A stretch of 64,000 nt of DNA from positions 702,001-766,000 of the forward strand of contig CP114561.1 in NCBI GenBank assembly GCA_028865235.1, read 5' to 3'. Within the stretch, counting starts at the first letter, position 1; the number at the start of each line of letters is the position of its first letter. Below the pieces are notes generated by a model. The model had not been told where the DNA came from. It searched no databases and was given only the letters and a program-made list of their open reading frames with translations. Made by a program: the position numbers and the translations under genes. Below, piece after piece: positions 36,659 through 46,184 of the stretch. Source of the stretch: Candidatus Manganitrophus sp. Lineage in GTDB: Bacteria > Nitrospirota > Nitrospiria > SBBL01 > Manganitrophaceae.

Positions 36659-38136
36659 TAGAAGGTTGCCAATGCAAAAACAATTACGAATGCAATCCCC
36701 ACCCAGCGACTGACCCCATCACGTAAGGCAAACACAATCGGGTCGTCATGCATTTCGCCTCGGTGTGCCAACAACCATACTCGACTGAGCCAAAAAAGAA
36801 GCAATGGACAAGCGGCCCACATCCATTCCTGGGAGCGATATAAGGTGCCGGAAGCCGTCTCACGGATATAAAGAGCCAGTACCAGGACCGATATATACCC
36901 AGAAGCGCCCCCCAGGGACGCCAAAAGTTCAAAGTCCGCTGGGTAGTACCCCCGACCGGATGACTCTTCTTTTTTGCCTTTTTGCCTGGCATCACGAAGC
37001 TCCGTATATCGCTTCAAGAACGCCAAGCTCAAAAAGATGAACATGCAAAATGCCAGTATCCAAAAGGTCGCCATCAGGAACATTGCCGCTGCACCTGCAA
37101 CAACACGGACAGTGTACAGCATAGCCAAAGTAACTACATCAAGCATTACAACACGCTTAAGCCAAAACGAATAGGCAAGCGTCAATATATAATAGACGGT
37201 AAGCACTCCAGCAAACCGGATAGGCAATAGCAATAACGCTACGATAAAAGCACCGAACAGAAGGACAGGTATCAGGAAAAGCGCATGAAGTATCGGTAAA
37301 GTACCAGCTGCTAAAGGCCGGCTGCGCTTGGTAGAATGCAATCTATCTTCCTGCAAGTCAAGCAGGTCGTTCAAAAGATAAACGCTCGATGCGCAGGCCC
37401 CGAAAGCAAGGAAAGCCAGCAGTCCGCTCTGAAGGAGTGGCATTTCCATGATACGGTGTGACGCAAGCAGGGGGACAAACACAAGCAGGTTCTTCGCCCA
37501 CTGATGGATGCGCAACGCCCTGATCAAAGTTCGGAGGTAGGGAAGGCGGCTCTCAAAAATTGTCTGAACCTGTCCGATCCTTCTGGCGGCAGCAAGCACT
37601 CCTCTATCCGGGTTCGCAACATGGATAACGGATGCCGATTTCCAAACAGCTAGATCATCAGAAGAGTTGCCCACATATTCGTACCCCTTCTCCCCATACC
37701 TTTGCACGAGCGCCTCACGCTTGTTGTCGGAAGAGAGATTGTTGCTTTCGGTGCCAAGCACCTCATCAAAGATGTTGAGGTGCTCAGCGATTTTTTTTGC
37801 AATACGCATATCGGTTGCTGTCGCAAGAATAAGGCTCGCTCCCTCGTTGCGCCGATTCTTCAGCCAGGCTACAAGGTCTTTGTTGTACGGCAATTGGCTA
37901 ACATCCGGAACCACGGCGTCCGCAAGACGACGTTTAAAATAGGCCTTGCCATTGAACAGCCAAGCGATCATCTCAAAAATGCGCAGGGGATAAAGACGGA
38001 GAAAAAGAAACAAGTTTTCGACCAGCATATCGGAGAGAAACAGTGTACCATCAAGATCAACTACGACGATGCCTTTCAGGGCGCGGGTCGCACCCTCCCG
38101 TTCTTCATTTACTTTGGAAGCGCTCCTTTCCATCAT
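36658..38136 (-). CDS. HAD phosphatase-UbiA prenyltransferase fusion (polyprenyl-phosphate phosphoribosyltransferase-like)
   Basis: This is a 492-residue two-part enzyme. The N-terminal HAD domain (about 20-190) has IVVVDLDGTLFLSD (DxDGT nucleophile), ILATATD and NSSDDLAVW. The C-terminal UbiA domain (about 205-490) has eight to nine TM helices with the first Asp motif NDLLDLQEDRLHSTKRSRPLAAG-type and a second motif around YTVRVVAGAA. UbiA enzymes such as Rv3806c transfer PRPP to a polyprenyl phosphate, and the HAD half could remove the 5-phosphate. It sits beside DprE1 and DprE2, supporting this reading. Start overlaps the stop of the preceding gene. Confidence 0.82.
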   Translation of the reverse strand: MMERSASKVNEEREGATRALKGIVVVDLDGTLFLSDMLVENLFLFLRLYPLRIFEMIAWLFNGKAYFKRRLADAVVPDVSQLPYNKDLVAWLKNRRNEGASLILATATDMRIAKKIAEHLNIFDEVLGTESNNLSSDNKREALVQRYGEKGYEYVGNSSDDLAVWKSASVIHVANPDRGVLAAARRIGQVQTIFESRLPYLRTLIRALRIHQWAKNLLVFVPLLASHRIMEMPLLQSGLLAFLAFGACASSVYLLNDLLDLQEDRLHSTKRSRPLAAGTLPILHALFLIPVLLFGAFIVALLLLPIRFAGVLTVYYILTLAYSFWLKRVVMLDVVTLAMLYTVRVVAGAAAMFLMATFWILAFCMFIFLSLAFLKRYTELRDARQKGKKEESSGRGYYPADFELLASLGGASGYISVLVLALYIRETASGTLYRSQEWMWAACPLLLFWLSRVWLLAHRGEMHDDPIVFALRDGVSRWVGIAFVIVFALATF

Positions 38137-40910
38137 CGTTCTTCACTTTCCTGCAGAGCCGCGGGCGCCTCTTTCGTTAGGCTTGAATTCTTCGGCAGTA
38201 ATAACCGGCATCCCTGCACTTCTGTCTGCAGCCATTCATCGGTCCCGAAACGCTGATCGATCTGTTCATTCGGCCCCTTCTCAAGACGGCAGATCACTAC
38301 CGCCCCCAAAGAAAGATTACCGAGAAAGCGGGCAGGCTCAGCAAGAACCCGATCGAACTGACTAAACCAAACGGGAACCGTAAAGGACTTTCTTTGGGAG
38401 TAAAAGGCGATGTCGCTGTCCCAATCGTTTCCGAAAACAACAATGCCGGAGTCGGGCGACGTCGATCGACGGACCGCTTCTCCCACGGCCAGCGCACGCT
38501 CATGCGGCGACGTCGACGACGCGTCGATCTGCCTGCGTGCGACGGTTCCGTATCCCCTGCTGAACATAAATAAATTGCAAATCACCAGTAGTGTCGTGAC
38601 GGCGGGAACCACAGCAGGGTGAGCAAAAACACTCGGCAACCAGCCCGCAACCGCGACGGCCAGAGTACCGAGGAGAAATAACATACACCCGGCCTGGTAA
38701 TAGTTGTGAACCACATGAAGATTCGTGAATATCAAAATCGGCAGCGCAAACAAGACCATCCCGCCGGCGATGATCATTCGCAAACGGGCGGTGCCCGCCA
38801 CAAGAGCCCCGGCGATCAGAACGAACCCTAAAGGTCCGCTTGCGTTGAGCACGAAACCCCGATCCCAGAAGACTTCTTTGTACGTGGAAAACGCCAGTTT
38901 TTGCTGAAGGGTGCCGAAGTTCCATTGACTGAGTTTCGCCGAAGTAAGCTGAGCGCCAAAAAGATTTTCCATCTTCACCGCATCGGAATATTGGACCCAG
39001 CCGTAAGCCGCCAGCATCGGGAGACCGAACGCGACGATTACCGACAGAACCGTCTTCCACGACGGAAGGCGCAGGCCGCCGCCCCGCCACCAAGCGATAA
39101 GCCAGATGCAGCCCAGAACTATAATCACCGGCCCCCCGGTCGTGATTTTCTGAAGCGCCGCCAGCGTCGCAAATAGGGAACAGAGCATCACCGATTGCCA
39201 GCGAGGATTAGACTCACGGAGATCAAGCGCATAGGGCACCGCTGCAAAAGCAAAGAACAACGCTGCCGTTTCAATCATGAAGGTCCTACCCCAGAATAAA
39301 TAGATCGGACTGGACCACAACAGAGCACAGAAAACCCATGCCACTTGCTTCGGCAATGCCAGACGGCGGACGACTCCAAACGCAGGCCAGGCGCAGGCTA
39401 AGAGAAATGCAAAACTTACAAGGCGTCCTACAGGTTCAAGACGAAGACGACTGACCCGAACAACCAACGCCACTATGGATTGATAAAATGGGAATTCGAA
39501 AGGGATGGCCCAAGGGTATCCGGCCACCGGCGTTTGGTACGCAAGCTGCCATCCCTCGCGTACCATCCAAAACGCGCTTAACGCAGTCTGGGTTTGACGG
39601 AATCCGTAGGACTCCAATATTGGCTGGCCTGCGTACCGGATCGCGATCCATGCCGCGAAAACGGCGACCCCACAGGCGAGCAGCTTGACCATCCGGTCCC
39701 GACTCAGCCACTCCATTCGATCGCTACAATGACGTATCCAATGAATGGTCCGCTCCGATGAAAATTTTCCGCCGAAAGGGAGTCCTGACTCAAACTTTTT
39801 ACCGATACGGATCGAAGGTTTTTCGATGCAACGATGAAAGATCTCTGCGATCGACAGAACGCTCACCATGGCAACCGCCATCGATATAAAAAACGAAGGA
39901 GTGGAACCGAAACCCTGAGCGTAAATCCAGCCATAGACCGGCGTCAACCGCCACACGATCACCGCATGAACCAGATAAATGCTGTAACTGCGAAGGCCGC
40001 ACCAGATGAGGGGACGTCTTGCAAAAATCCCCTTGGGCCAGAGGGCCAACCAAACGGTCAGGAAGCAAAAAGTGACGGCAAGGTAAATCCCATCCGCTTG
40101 CTTCGACTGCAGCCAGCCACCCAGTGGGGTGGCGTGAGGCGTAACAAACAGCAAGACCGCTATGACAGGTGCATAAATAATAAACCCACGCGCTTCGGAC
40201 AAAAATCGGAAGGATTTAAAAATCCAATATGCAAGGATGCCGGCAGCGAAATAAGCAATATTGGCAATAAAGCTGATGTGCTCATAACCGGGTGGACTCC
40301 CGGCTTTGAGAATTAATACCCGCCCGACTATCAATGAGATCGCACTGAGTACGAAAAACAAGAATGCTCTATTGAGCGAATTAACCAGCAACATCAGCAT
40401 TGGGAAAAACGCGTAGAAAATTACTTCGACGCCAATTGTCCAGCCGGCCATAACAGAGCTTTCATGCTTCCCCGGCAAAAAATTGAATATCATAAGAAAA
40501 TTCGCGAGAAATGTCTTATCAAAAAATGGCAATCCCCAGGTGTAATGATTATGAACGGTGAAAAACAGGAGTACGACCCAGAATGGTGGCGCAATCCTGA
40601 AAAACCGTCTCCAAAAATACTTATCGATCCATCCGGCCGCGCCGACATATCGGCTCGTAGTGTAGCAGAGGGAAAATGCGCTCAATACGAAAAAGAGCTG
40701 GACACTGTTGCCAAAATAATTCTGGATAAATGACGCCCCCTCCGGAAATTTTACGTTCGGAAGAAAGTGGAACAATGTGATGGCCAGCGCTGCCAGACCT
40801 CGAAGACCATATAACGAATCCAGAACAGCTGTTTCTTCTTCCTGCGTGGGAAGATCGGTCACCTTATGAGCCTGTCTTTCCACCTCTTTTTTGGCTTCTG
40901 CCAGCATCAC
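38133..40910 (-). CDS. Acyltransferase 3-GT-C membrane glycosyltransferase fusion
   Basis: This encodes a 925-residue polytopic protein. Residues about 30-390 are an acyltransferase-3 (OafA/NodX-like) domain with LYGLRGLAALAITLFHFLPN (invariant H), FWRRFFRIAPPFWVVLLFF and YSIYLVHAVIVW. Residues about 420-925 are a GT-C-type membrane domain of the PMT/ArnT style (IRYAGQPILESYGFRQTQTA, about 11 TM helices) with a C-terminal periplasmic part. It could acylate and glycosylate the same glycan. The fusion is not one I can recall, and no frameshift is apparent. It lies directly before the UbiA fusion in the operon. Confidence 0.75.
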   Translation of the reverse strand: MMLAEAKKEVERQAHKVTDLPTQEEETAVLDSLYGLRGLAALAITLFHFLPNVKFPEGASFIQNYFGNSVQLFFVLSAFSLCYTTSRYVGAAGWIDKYFWRRFFRIAPPFWVVLLFFTVHNHYTWGLPFFDKTFLANFLMIFNFLPGKHESSVMAGWTIGVEVIFYAFFPMLMLLVNSLNRAFLFFVLSAISLIVGRVLILKAGSPPGYEHISFIANIAYFAAGILAYWIFKSFRFLSEARGFIIYAPVIAVLLFVTPHATPLGGWLQSKQADGIYLAVTFCFLTVWLALWPKGIFARRPLIWCGLRSYSIYLVHAVIVWRLTPVYGWIYAQGFGSTPSFFISMAVAMVSVLSIAEIFHRCIEKPSIRIGKKFESGLPFGGKFSSERTIHWIRHCSDRMEWLSRDRMVKLLACGVAVFAAWIAIRYAGQPILESYGFRQTQTALSAFWMVREGWQLAYQTPVAGYPWAIPFEFPFYQSIVALVVRVSRLRLEPVGRLVSFAFLLACAWPAFGVVRRLALPKQVAWVFCALLWSSPIYLFWGRTFMIETAALFFAFAAVPYALDLRESNPRWQSVMLCSLFATLAALQKITTGGPVIIVLGCIWLIAWWRGGGLRLPSWKTVLSVIVAFGLPMLAAYGWVQYSDAVKMENLFGAQLTSAKLSQWNFGTLQQKLAFSTYKEVFWDRGFVLNASGPLGFVLIAGALVAGTARLRMIIAGGMVLFALPILIFTNLHVVHNYYQAGCMLFLLGTLAVAVAGWLPSVFAHPAVVPAVTTLLVICNLFMFSRGYGTVARRQIDASSTSPHERALAVGEAVRRSTSPDSGIVVFGNDWDSDIAFYSQRKSFTVPVWFSQFDRVLAEPARFLGNLSLGAVVICRLEKGPNEQIDQRFGTDEWLQTEVQGCRLLLPKNSSLTKEAPAALQESEER

Positions 40911-41029
40911 TATCCTTATAAATTCATACAGCGGGCTGCGTTCTTCTTCAGTTTTGGGAGCAGCAGGAGCTCGCGGTAGATCTCAGATTGGAAAGCCAAA
41001 GGGCCGTATCAAGCTAGCTTCCCTGCGAT

Positions 41030-42028
41030 TCATACTTTGGCATAGACCACCTCGCCCTTCAAGGTGCGCCCGCCAAAAACCAAAACCGCTCCACCGAGTG
41101 CAACCGCAAACCATAATGTGGCCAATCGAATAATCATCGTCGCCGCGACCGCCCGGGCCTCCGGCATGCCTGACCACAAAAGCAGCCCGACCATCACCGC
41201 TTCCGCACTTCCCAAACCGCCCGGTAAAAAACTAAGTCCACCGGCCAACATGGCCAGTGCATACACAGAAAACGCAAAAGAAAGGCTCACCTCAAACCCC
41301 ATCCAATGCAAGATCAGATGAAAGGCGTAAGCCTCCGCCGACCACGCAACCAGGCTTAACACGGTAGCGGAGAGCAATAAGGTTGGCGTCAGGCAACGGC
41401 TCGCCTCTATCAGCAACAACATTAACTGATGGATAACTCGGGCTGGCCGCCCGACGCGCTCAGAAGTTCGCTCCCCAAGCGCTATCAGCCATTTTTTTTG
41501 CGATAATAAGAGGAGTCCTGTGCCGACTACAGCGATACCGATCAACACGGTGATGCCTCCTTGCGGATAGAGCGTACCCCCCAGCATGGCTAACAGGACA
41601 ACGGCCACAAGGTCGGAGAGTCGCTCACTGAGAAAAGCCGCAGTACTCTGTTTGTATGGCATGCCTCGCGTCTTTAAGAATATCCCACGCAGCAATTCTC
41701 CCGCCTTTCCAGGTGTCGTCGTTAACGCAAAGCCTGAGATATAGATGAGGCCGCTGGGCACTGCAGGCACGGGATAACCCAAAGCGCTGAGATAAAACTG
41801 CCAACGCACAAACCGCAAGCTGTAATTGACGAGAGATAAAACCAAGACGATTAACAGCCCTGCCGTACCCACAGCGTCGAACGCCGCGAGCACCTCCCGC
41901 CAGCCACCCCACAGAGAAAAGGCCAAATATCCAAAGGCAGCCGCCGCAATAGAACCCATCAGCGTATACAGCTTGCGGCCTTGCAGCACCTCTGCGATCA
42001 TATCGATCTCATCATAGTAACAGTCCAT
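41030..42028 (-). CDS. Lysylphosphatidylglycerol-synthase-TM / UPF0104 flippase-like protein
   Basis: This 332-residue protein has about seven to eight TM helices. Segments diagnostic of the family include SLVNYSLRFVRWQFYLSALG, TPGKAGELLRGIFL and LPGGLGSAEAVMVGLLL. Related proteins (UPF0104, AglD) are membrane components of glycan pathways and may flip or transfer polyprenyl-linked sugars. Start is either the ATG at 42028 or the internal ATG at 42001. It sits between the AftB-like GT-C and the AT3-GT-C fusion. Confidence 0.8.
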   Translation of the reverse strand: MDCYYDEIDMIAEVLQGRKLYTLMGSIAAAAFGYLAFSLWGGWREVLAAFDAVGTAGLLIVLVLSLVNYSLRFVRWQFYLSALGYPVPAVPSGLIYISGFALTTTPGKAGELLRGIFLKTRGMPYKQSTAAFLSERLSDLVAVVLLAMLGGTLYPQGGITVLIGIAVVGTGLLLLSQKKWLIALGERTSERVGRPARVIHQLMLLLIEASRCLTPTLLLSATVLSLVAWSAEAYAFHLILHWMGFEVSLSFAFSVYALAMLAGGLSFLPGGLGSAEAVMVGLLLWSGMPEARAVAATMIIRLATLWFAVALGGAVLVFGGRTLKGEVVYAKV

Positions 42029-42107
42029 TCAGACAGTGACGAAGGGAAAAGTGATATCTGGAATTTCGAAAAAAATGACCTAGGTTCAATGCAACCAGAT
42101 CTTCTTT

Positions 42108-44084
42108 TCATTTTTCCCCAGGCAATTCCACACCAAATACCAACCAATCGTAGGCAGGACTTCCGTTGTTATTTACATAGACTATTACGACGCTGCTGTC
42201 AGTGCGTAAAAAAACCCGATCCATTGGCGTCCCCTGCCTGACCTCATTTTGAAATAAGACGGTATTCCTGCTGTCAACAATCTTCACAATGACATTTCCT
42301 GTTTCATGGGGTGCCTCTTTCGGTAAATCAGCGATATGCGCCCAATAATTTCCGGAACAGTCGCTCTGACATTGAACTTCCAAAACCGTATCGGTTGTTT
42401 CGCCCGGATGGATAAACCACTCGGACGTCGCAGCAATCCGATCAACCTTCCCCCACTTATCTCCAAGACTGACGGCCCGAACCAGCGTTCTATTTTTAGG
42501 CGGCATTCCGTTTTGAATTTTTTGATATAGGCGCGCTCCCGTTCCGATCAAGGGCTTCCAGAAGTCGACATTAAACTCTCCAACCAGTTCGTACTGTTCG
42601 TTTATCAACTGTTTTGAACATTCGCTGTATGAACCCTTCCAGCTACAGACCAGATATTTTGGTTTGTAGGTGCGCATCGCGTAGTCGCTGTCTCCCCGCA
42701 GCAATGCCTTCGCAACACCCGGTGTTATTAATCCCAGTTCATCAATGATTGTAAATTTAGGTCCTAACCTAAAACCAAATGAACCCGGTTCGAACATCTG
42801 AATAACGGCCCCATCCGGTTCTACGCGCCGCAGGTAATCCGCAATTTCGCTGTAGGCATAAATATGTTCGTTGATGTTTTTGCTTCGGGACCACTGAACG
42901 AATTTCCCCGATGCGCCGAGCGCCAGAAGCGCGATAACAACGATTGGGGCAGCCCGTAAAAAATCAGCTAATCCCTTTTCCTGCGCCAGACGCTTTGAAG
43001 CGATGGTGAATTGATCAAGAATAACCCGCCAACCGACAAAGCTTGCGACCCCGAGAGAAAACAGCACAGGGATACCATACCAACGCCAAAAAGTGACATT
43101 GAAAGAAAAGTAAGCAGAGGCGCTGCCGAAGCCGAAGAGTAACCATGCAATGGCGATAAAGAGTCCGCGATCATGTAATAACGTACTTAGAACCCGTGTT
43201 CGAGCAGCCATCCAAATACATGCAAGAAGTCCCATTCCTATCACAGACAATGCGGCGGCGCCGGGGGTATCGATTACATATTTAAATAAATTAAGAGGAT
43301 TGTAAAGAGGCCAGTATCCCAGCGCAACTTGCGCCTTCTTGGCATCCATCGTCCCCGGGGTGGGTTGTCCGAAGTGCACCCATAGATAGACGAGCCACGG
43401 CACGATGACGGCTAAAAATCCAGTGGAGAAGCGCCAGAAATTTCTGCTTGTAAGATAATTCCGCCACCCCAACCGGCTCTTTGCCCAGTCCAGAAACACC
43501 AGGATCGGAGCAAAGAGTACCGTGTCCGGCCTGAATGTGGCGGCAATGGCCAGAGTACATCCCGCTATGGCAGCTTGTGCATTACTCGCGAGAACTGTGG
43601 CCAGGAAAGCAACGGCCAAAAACGTGTAGGTCTCATGGCCTGCCACTTCGTTGAATGGAAATCCAACAAAGAGATAGATGGCAAAAATAGAGCTCACAAG
43701 CCATCGCGACGCACTCTTTCCAGTTTCAAAGACATACGGCAGACAAACTGCAATCATGGCGAGCGACAGGGCTGAAAGAGCGACAGAAACGCTCTGAACG
43801 GCCGGCGGCCTCCCCCTCTGGAAGATCAGATCACATACGCCTGACAGCATCGCCAGGATCACCGCATAGCCGGCGGCCGTCGTTCCATAATATCTTTCGC
43901 CGACATTGAAGACAAGACCAAATCCCTCCTTCAAATGATAAGCGTATCGGTAGGTGATAAATGAGTCGTCGACGGAATAGCCTTTGTTTCTTTGGTAATA
44001 AACGATCCCAAGAAAAAGGGTTCCAAAAATATAAATGATTCGTAAATACTTTGTCGGATGCCGTATATTTTCGAAAATATTCAT
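42108..44084 (-). CDS. GT-C membrane glycosyltransferase, AftB/TfpW-like
   Basis: This 658-residue enzyme has about ten TM helices (to about residue 400) and a periplasmic C-terminal part of 250 residues. The N-terminal loop YSVDDSFITYRYAYHLKEGF / GLVFNVGERYYGTT has the double-Asp and RYA motif of arabinofuranosyltransferases such as mycobacterial AftB and of pilin-modifying TfpW. Such enzymes use polyprenyl-phosphate furanose donors. The ATG at 44084 follows a GGAAG ribosome-binding site, so it is preferred over the longer 26-residue extension. Its donor is plausibly the product of the UbiA-DprE module. Confidence 0.8.
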   Translation of the reverse strand: MNIFENIRHPTKYLRIIYIFGTLFLGIVYYQRNKGYSVDDSFITYRYAYHLKEGFGLVFNVGERYYGTTAAGYAVILAMLSGVCDLIFQRGRPPAVQSVSVALSALSLAMIAVCLPYVFETGKSASRWLVSSIFAIYLFVGFPFNEVAGHETYTFLAVAFLATVLASNAQAAIAGCTLAIAATFRPDTVLFAPILVFLDWAKSRLGWRNYLTSRNFWRFSTGFLAVIVPWLVYLWVHFGQPTPGTMDAKKAQVALGYWPLYNPLNLFKYVIDTPGAAALSVIGMGLLACIWMAARTRVLSTLLHDRGLFIAIAWLLFGFGSASAYFSFNVTFWRWYGIPVLFSLGVASFVGWRVILDQFTIASKRLAQEKGLADFLRAAPIVVIALLALGASGKFVQWSRSKNINEHIYAYSEIADYLRRVEPDGAVIQMFEPGSFGFRLGPKFTIIDELGLITPGVAKALLRGDSDYAMRTYKPKYLVCSWKGSYSECSKQLINEQYELVGEFNVDFWKPLIGTGARLYQKIQNGMPPKNRTLVRAVSLGDKWGKVDRIAATSEWFIHPGETTDTVLEVQCQSDCSGNYWAHIADLPKEAPHETGNVIVKIVDSRNTVLFQNEVRQGTPMDRVFLRTDSSVVIVYVNNNGSPAYDWLVFGVELPGEK

Positions 44085-44210
44085 TACAACTTCCAATAAA
44101 ACCTTGAAATAACCATAAAGTCCCGCAAGGTCTAACTGGTCAAATTGCCTGCCGCACACATCGTGGGCTGCTACAGGGAATATCTTGCAAGAGACCCAAG
44201 AAAAGGAAAA

Positions 44211-45155
44211 TCAAGATCTGAGCTTCCCATGGGCTTCTACCCAGCTTTTCATCCTCGTCAATCCTTCCTGCATGCCGACTTTCGGAGCCCAGCCTAACTC
44301 CCCCATCGCGCGGCGGATATCCAAGCTATTCACAGGAACATCAAAAGTTCGAGACGGCTTAAATTCGAGATCAACCTTCCTTCCGGCAACTGACTCAATG
44401 ACCTCGATCAGTTCAAGGAGCGTTCTTGCCACGCCTGATCCGACATTGAAAATTCGCTCTTTCCCGAAGTAGTTCATGACCGCGATCAAACTATCGATAA
44501 CATCGGCGATATAAATGTAATCTCTTGCTACCGAACCGTCTCCCCAGATCGTTACCTTCTCTCCTTTCAGAGCCTTTCCCAAAAATACGGCTGCTGCACC
44601 CTGTGCGGCGATCAATCGCTGCCGTTCTCCATAGAGGTTCGAGATCCGGAGCACGACATAATCAATCCCATAAAGTAGTCGATACAGATCCAGATATTTT
44701 TCTATCGTTAATTTGGAAATACCATAAGAGCAAAGCGGGTCGGTCGGGTGTAATTCGTCGATGGGTAAATATTTTGGAATTCCATAAACCGTACCGCCCG
44801 AAGACAAAAACACGATTTTTTTCAGGCCGGTCCCCCGTACCTGTTCAAGCAAATTGATCGTGCTTAAAACATTGCTTTGCAAGTCATAAGCGGGCGACTC
44901 ATTCGAGGTTTTCGGGATGCTGGTCGATATCAAATGGAAGCAGATGTCGCACCCTTTCAGCGCGACGGCAACGGAGATGGGATCGGCAAAATCTCCTTCA
45001 ATAAATTCAACTTTGCTGCATCTTTCAGGAGCGATCAAAGTTTCTGCGTCTGCCCGATCAAACACGCGAACCGAGAATCCGGAAGAAAGGAGGGCTTCGA
45101 CCAAATGAGAGCCAACGAACCCCTTCCCTCCTAAAATCAGGCAGCGTTTATACAT
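44211..45155 (-). CDS. NAD-dependent epimerase (UDP-glucose 4-epimerase-like)
   Basis: This 314-residue extended SDR has CLILGGKGFVGSHLVEALLS at the N terminus, a catalytic Ser/Tyr/Lys in FLSSGGTVYGIP and CSYGISKLTIEKY, then ISNLYGERQRLIAAQG and the substrate loop KVTIWGDGSVARDYIYIADV. This is the GalE/WbpP-like pattern. It would epimerise a UDP-sugar for the polysaccharide. It is the next gene after the methyltransferase on the operon, with 93 bases between. Confidence 0.85.
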   Translation of the reverse strand: MYKRCLILGGKGFVGSHLVEALLSSGFSVRVFDRADAETLIAPERCSKVEFIEGDFADPISVAVALKGCDICFHLISTSIPKTSNESPAYDLQSNVLSTINLLEQVRGTGLKKIVFLSSGGTVYGIPKYLPIDELHPTDPLCSYGISKLTIEKYLDLYRLLYGIDYVVLRISNLYGERQRLIAAQGAAAVFLGKALKGEKVTIWGDGSVARDYIYIADVIDSLIAVMNYFGKERIFNVGSGVARTLLELIEVIESVAGRKVDLEFKPSRTFDVPVNSLDIRRAMGELGWAPKVGMQEGLTRMKSWVEAHGKLRS

Positions 45156-45248
45156 AACTTGGCAATAACTTTAGATATAAAGCATCATGAAACAGGCCAC
45201 TATTCCGTCTCATCATAACACTCACCATATTTTCTCCTATAAATAAAA

Positions 45249-46136
45249 TCACTTTTTACGAAAAAACATAATCGGATGAGATTGATAGCTCGGGTCGAAC
45301 ATAAACTTCTCCAAATCGAAGAATGGCGCATAAGCACGGCGGGCATACGCTTCGGGAATAAATGTTTCGCCATAGAAAGTAGTATTCAGAGCTCCCCCGC
45401 CCCCCACCCCTTCCACATTTGAATGAACAAATTCACCCCGATCATATCTGGCTCGCGCCGCATCGAAATCCTCGAACAGCTCCCCCAGCGCTTCCAAATA
45501 CCCAGAGGGCTTTTTTTTATTCAAAAAATTTCGCAAGGTCAGATACAACCCCTCTTTCTTTTTCTTTTGATTTTCACAGAAGTCAAAAAATGGCCTCCCG
45601 CGTGTCGTTAAGGCAACGATGCCACCGGGCACAAGAATCCGGCTAAACTCCTTCATCCATGCCATACAGGCGCCCTCCGACAAATGCGAAAAAACGCTGT
45701 ATCCGACAATAAAATCAAAATACTTTTCTGGCAAGCTAGTCGGTGGATGCGGTTGGCAGGTTAAAAAATTCTCGCTCTGAAAGGTTTTCCCGCAAATTTC
45801 AGTGAATTCTCGTGTGACGTCCACTCCATAGATATTATCGAGCGGCAGGTCTCGCAAAAAAAATCTAGCAATCCTGCCCCAACCAACTCCGAAATCGAGG
45901 ATTCGGCTGCTTTCCAGAACAGGCTTACCAAATGCTTCAAAGGCCTCGACGCTGTCTTTATAAAATATGAACGCCTCTTTCAGAGTCGCGACCCCGCTCT
46001 GCCCCGTCGTATTTGCCTGGATGATGTCCGATGGAAACGCCGGAAGCGTTTTTCCTTTATGGCTCACCGGTGGCGCGAGATAGCTTTGACTGACAAGTTC
46101 AAACCACTCATCCAAACCAATTTTATCCTGGTTCAT
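45249..46136 (-). CDS. Class I SAM-dependent methyltransferase
   Basis: This 295-residue soluble methyltransferase has the SAM motif I SRILDFGVGWGRIARFF (about 82-98), then VDVTREFTEICGKTF and post-I SRILVPGGIVALTTRGRPF. It probably methylates a sugar or terminates the chain, as cytosolic methyltransferases of O-antigen loci do. I chose the ATG at 46136 (MNQDKIGLDEW) since a GGGAG ribosome-binding site lies 8-9 bases before it; the longer frame overlaps the giant glycosyltransferase gene. It is followed by a GalE-like gene. Confidence 0.82.
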   Translation of the reverse strand: MNQDKIGLDEWFELVSQSYLAPPVSHKGKTLPAFPSDIIQANTTGQSGVATLKEAFIFYKDSVEAFEAFGKPVLESSRILDFGVGWGRIARFFLRDLPLDNIYGVDVTREFTEICGKTFQSENFLTCQPHPPTSLPEKYFDFIVGYSVFSHLSEGACMAWMKEFSRILVPGGIVALTTRGRPFFDFCENQKKKKEGLYLTLRNFLNKKKPSGYLEALGELFEDFDAARARYDRGEFVHSNVEGVGGGGALNTTFYGETFIPEAYARRAYAPFFDLEKFMFDPSYQSHPIMFFRKK

Positions 46137-46184
46137 TCTTACCACTCCCTTTACAGTGATCGTCACCGAACCACGCTGCGTCAC

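Noticed and set aside
41030-42028. Lysylphosphatidylglycerol synthase (MprF) itself
   Set aside because: Only the membrane domain is present. The catalytic C-terminal domain is missing, so a UPF0104 role is more likely.
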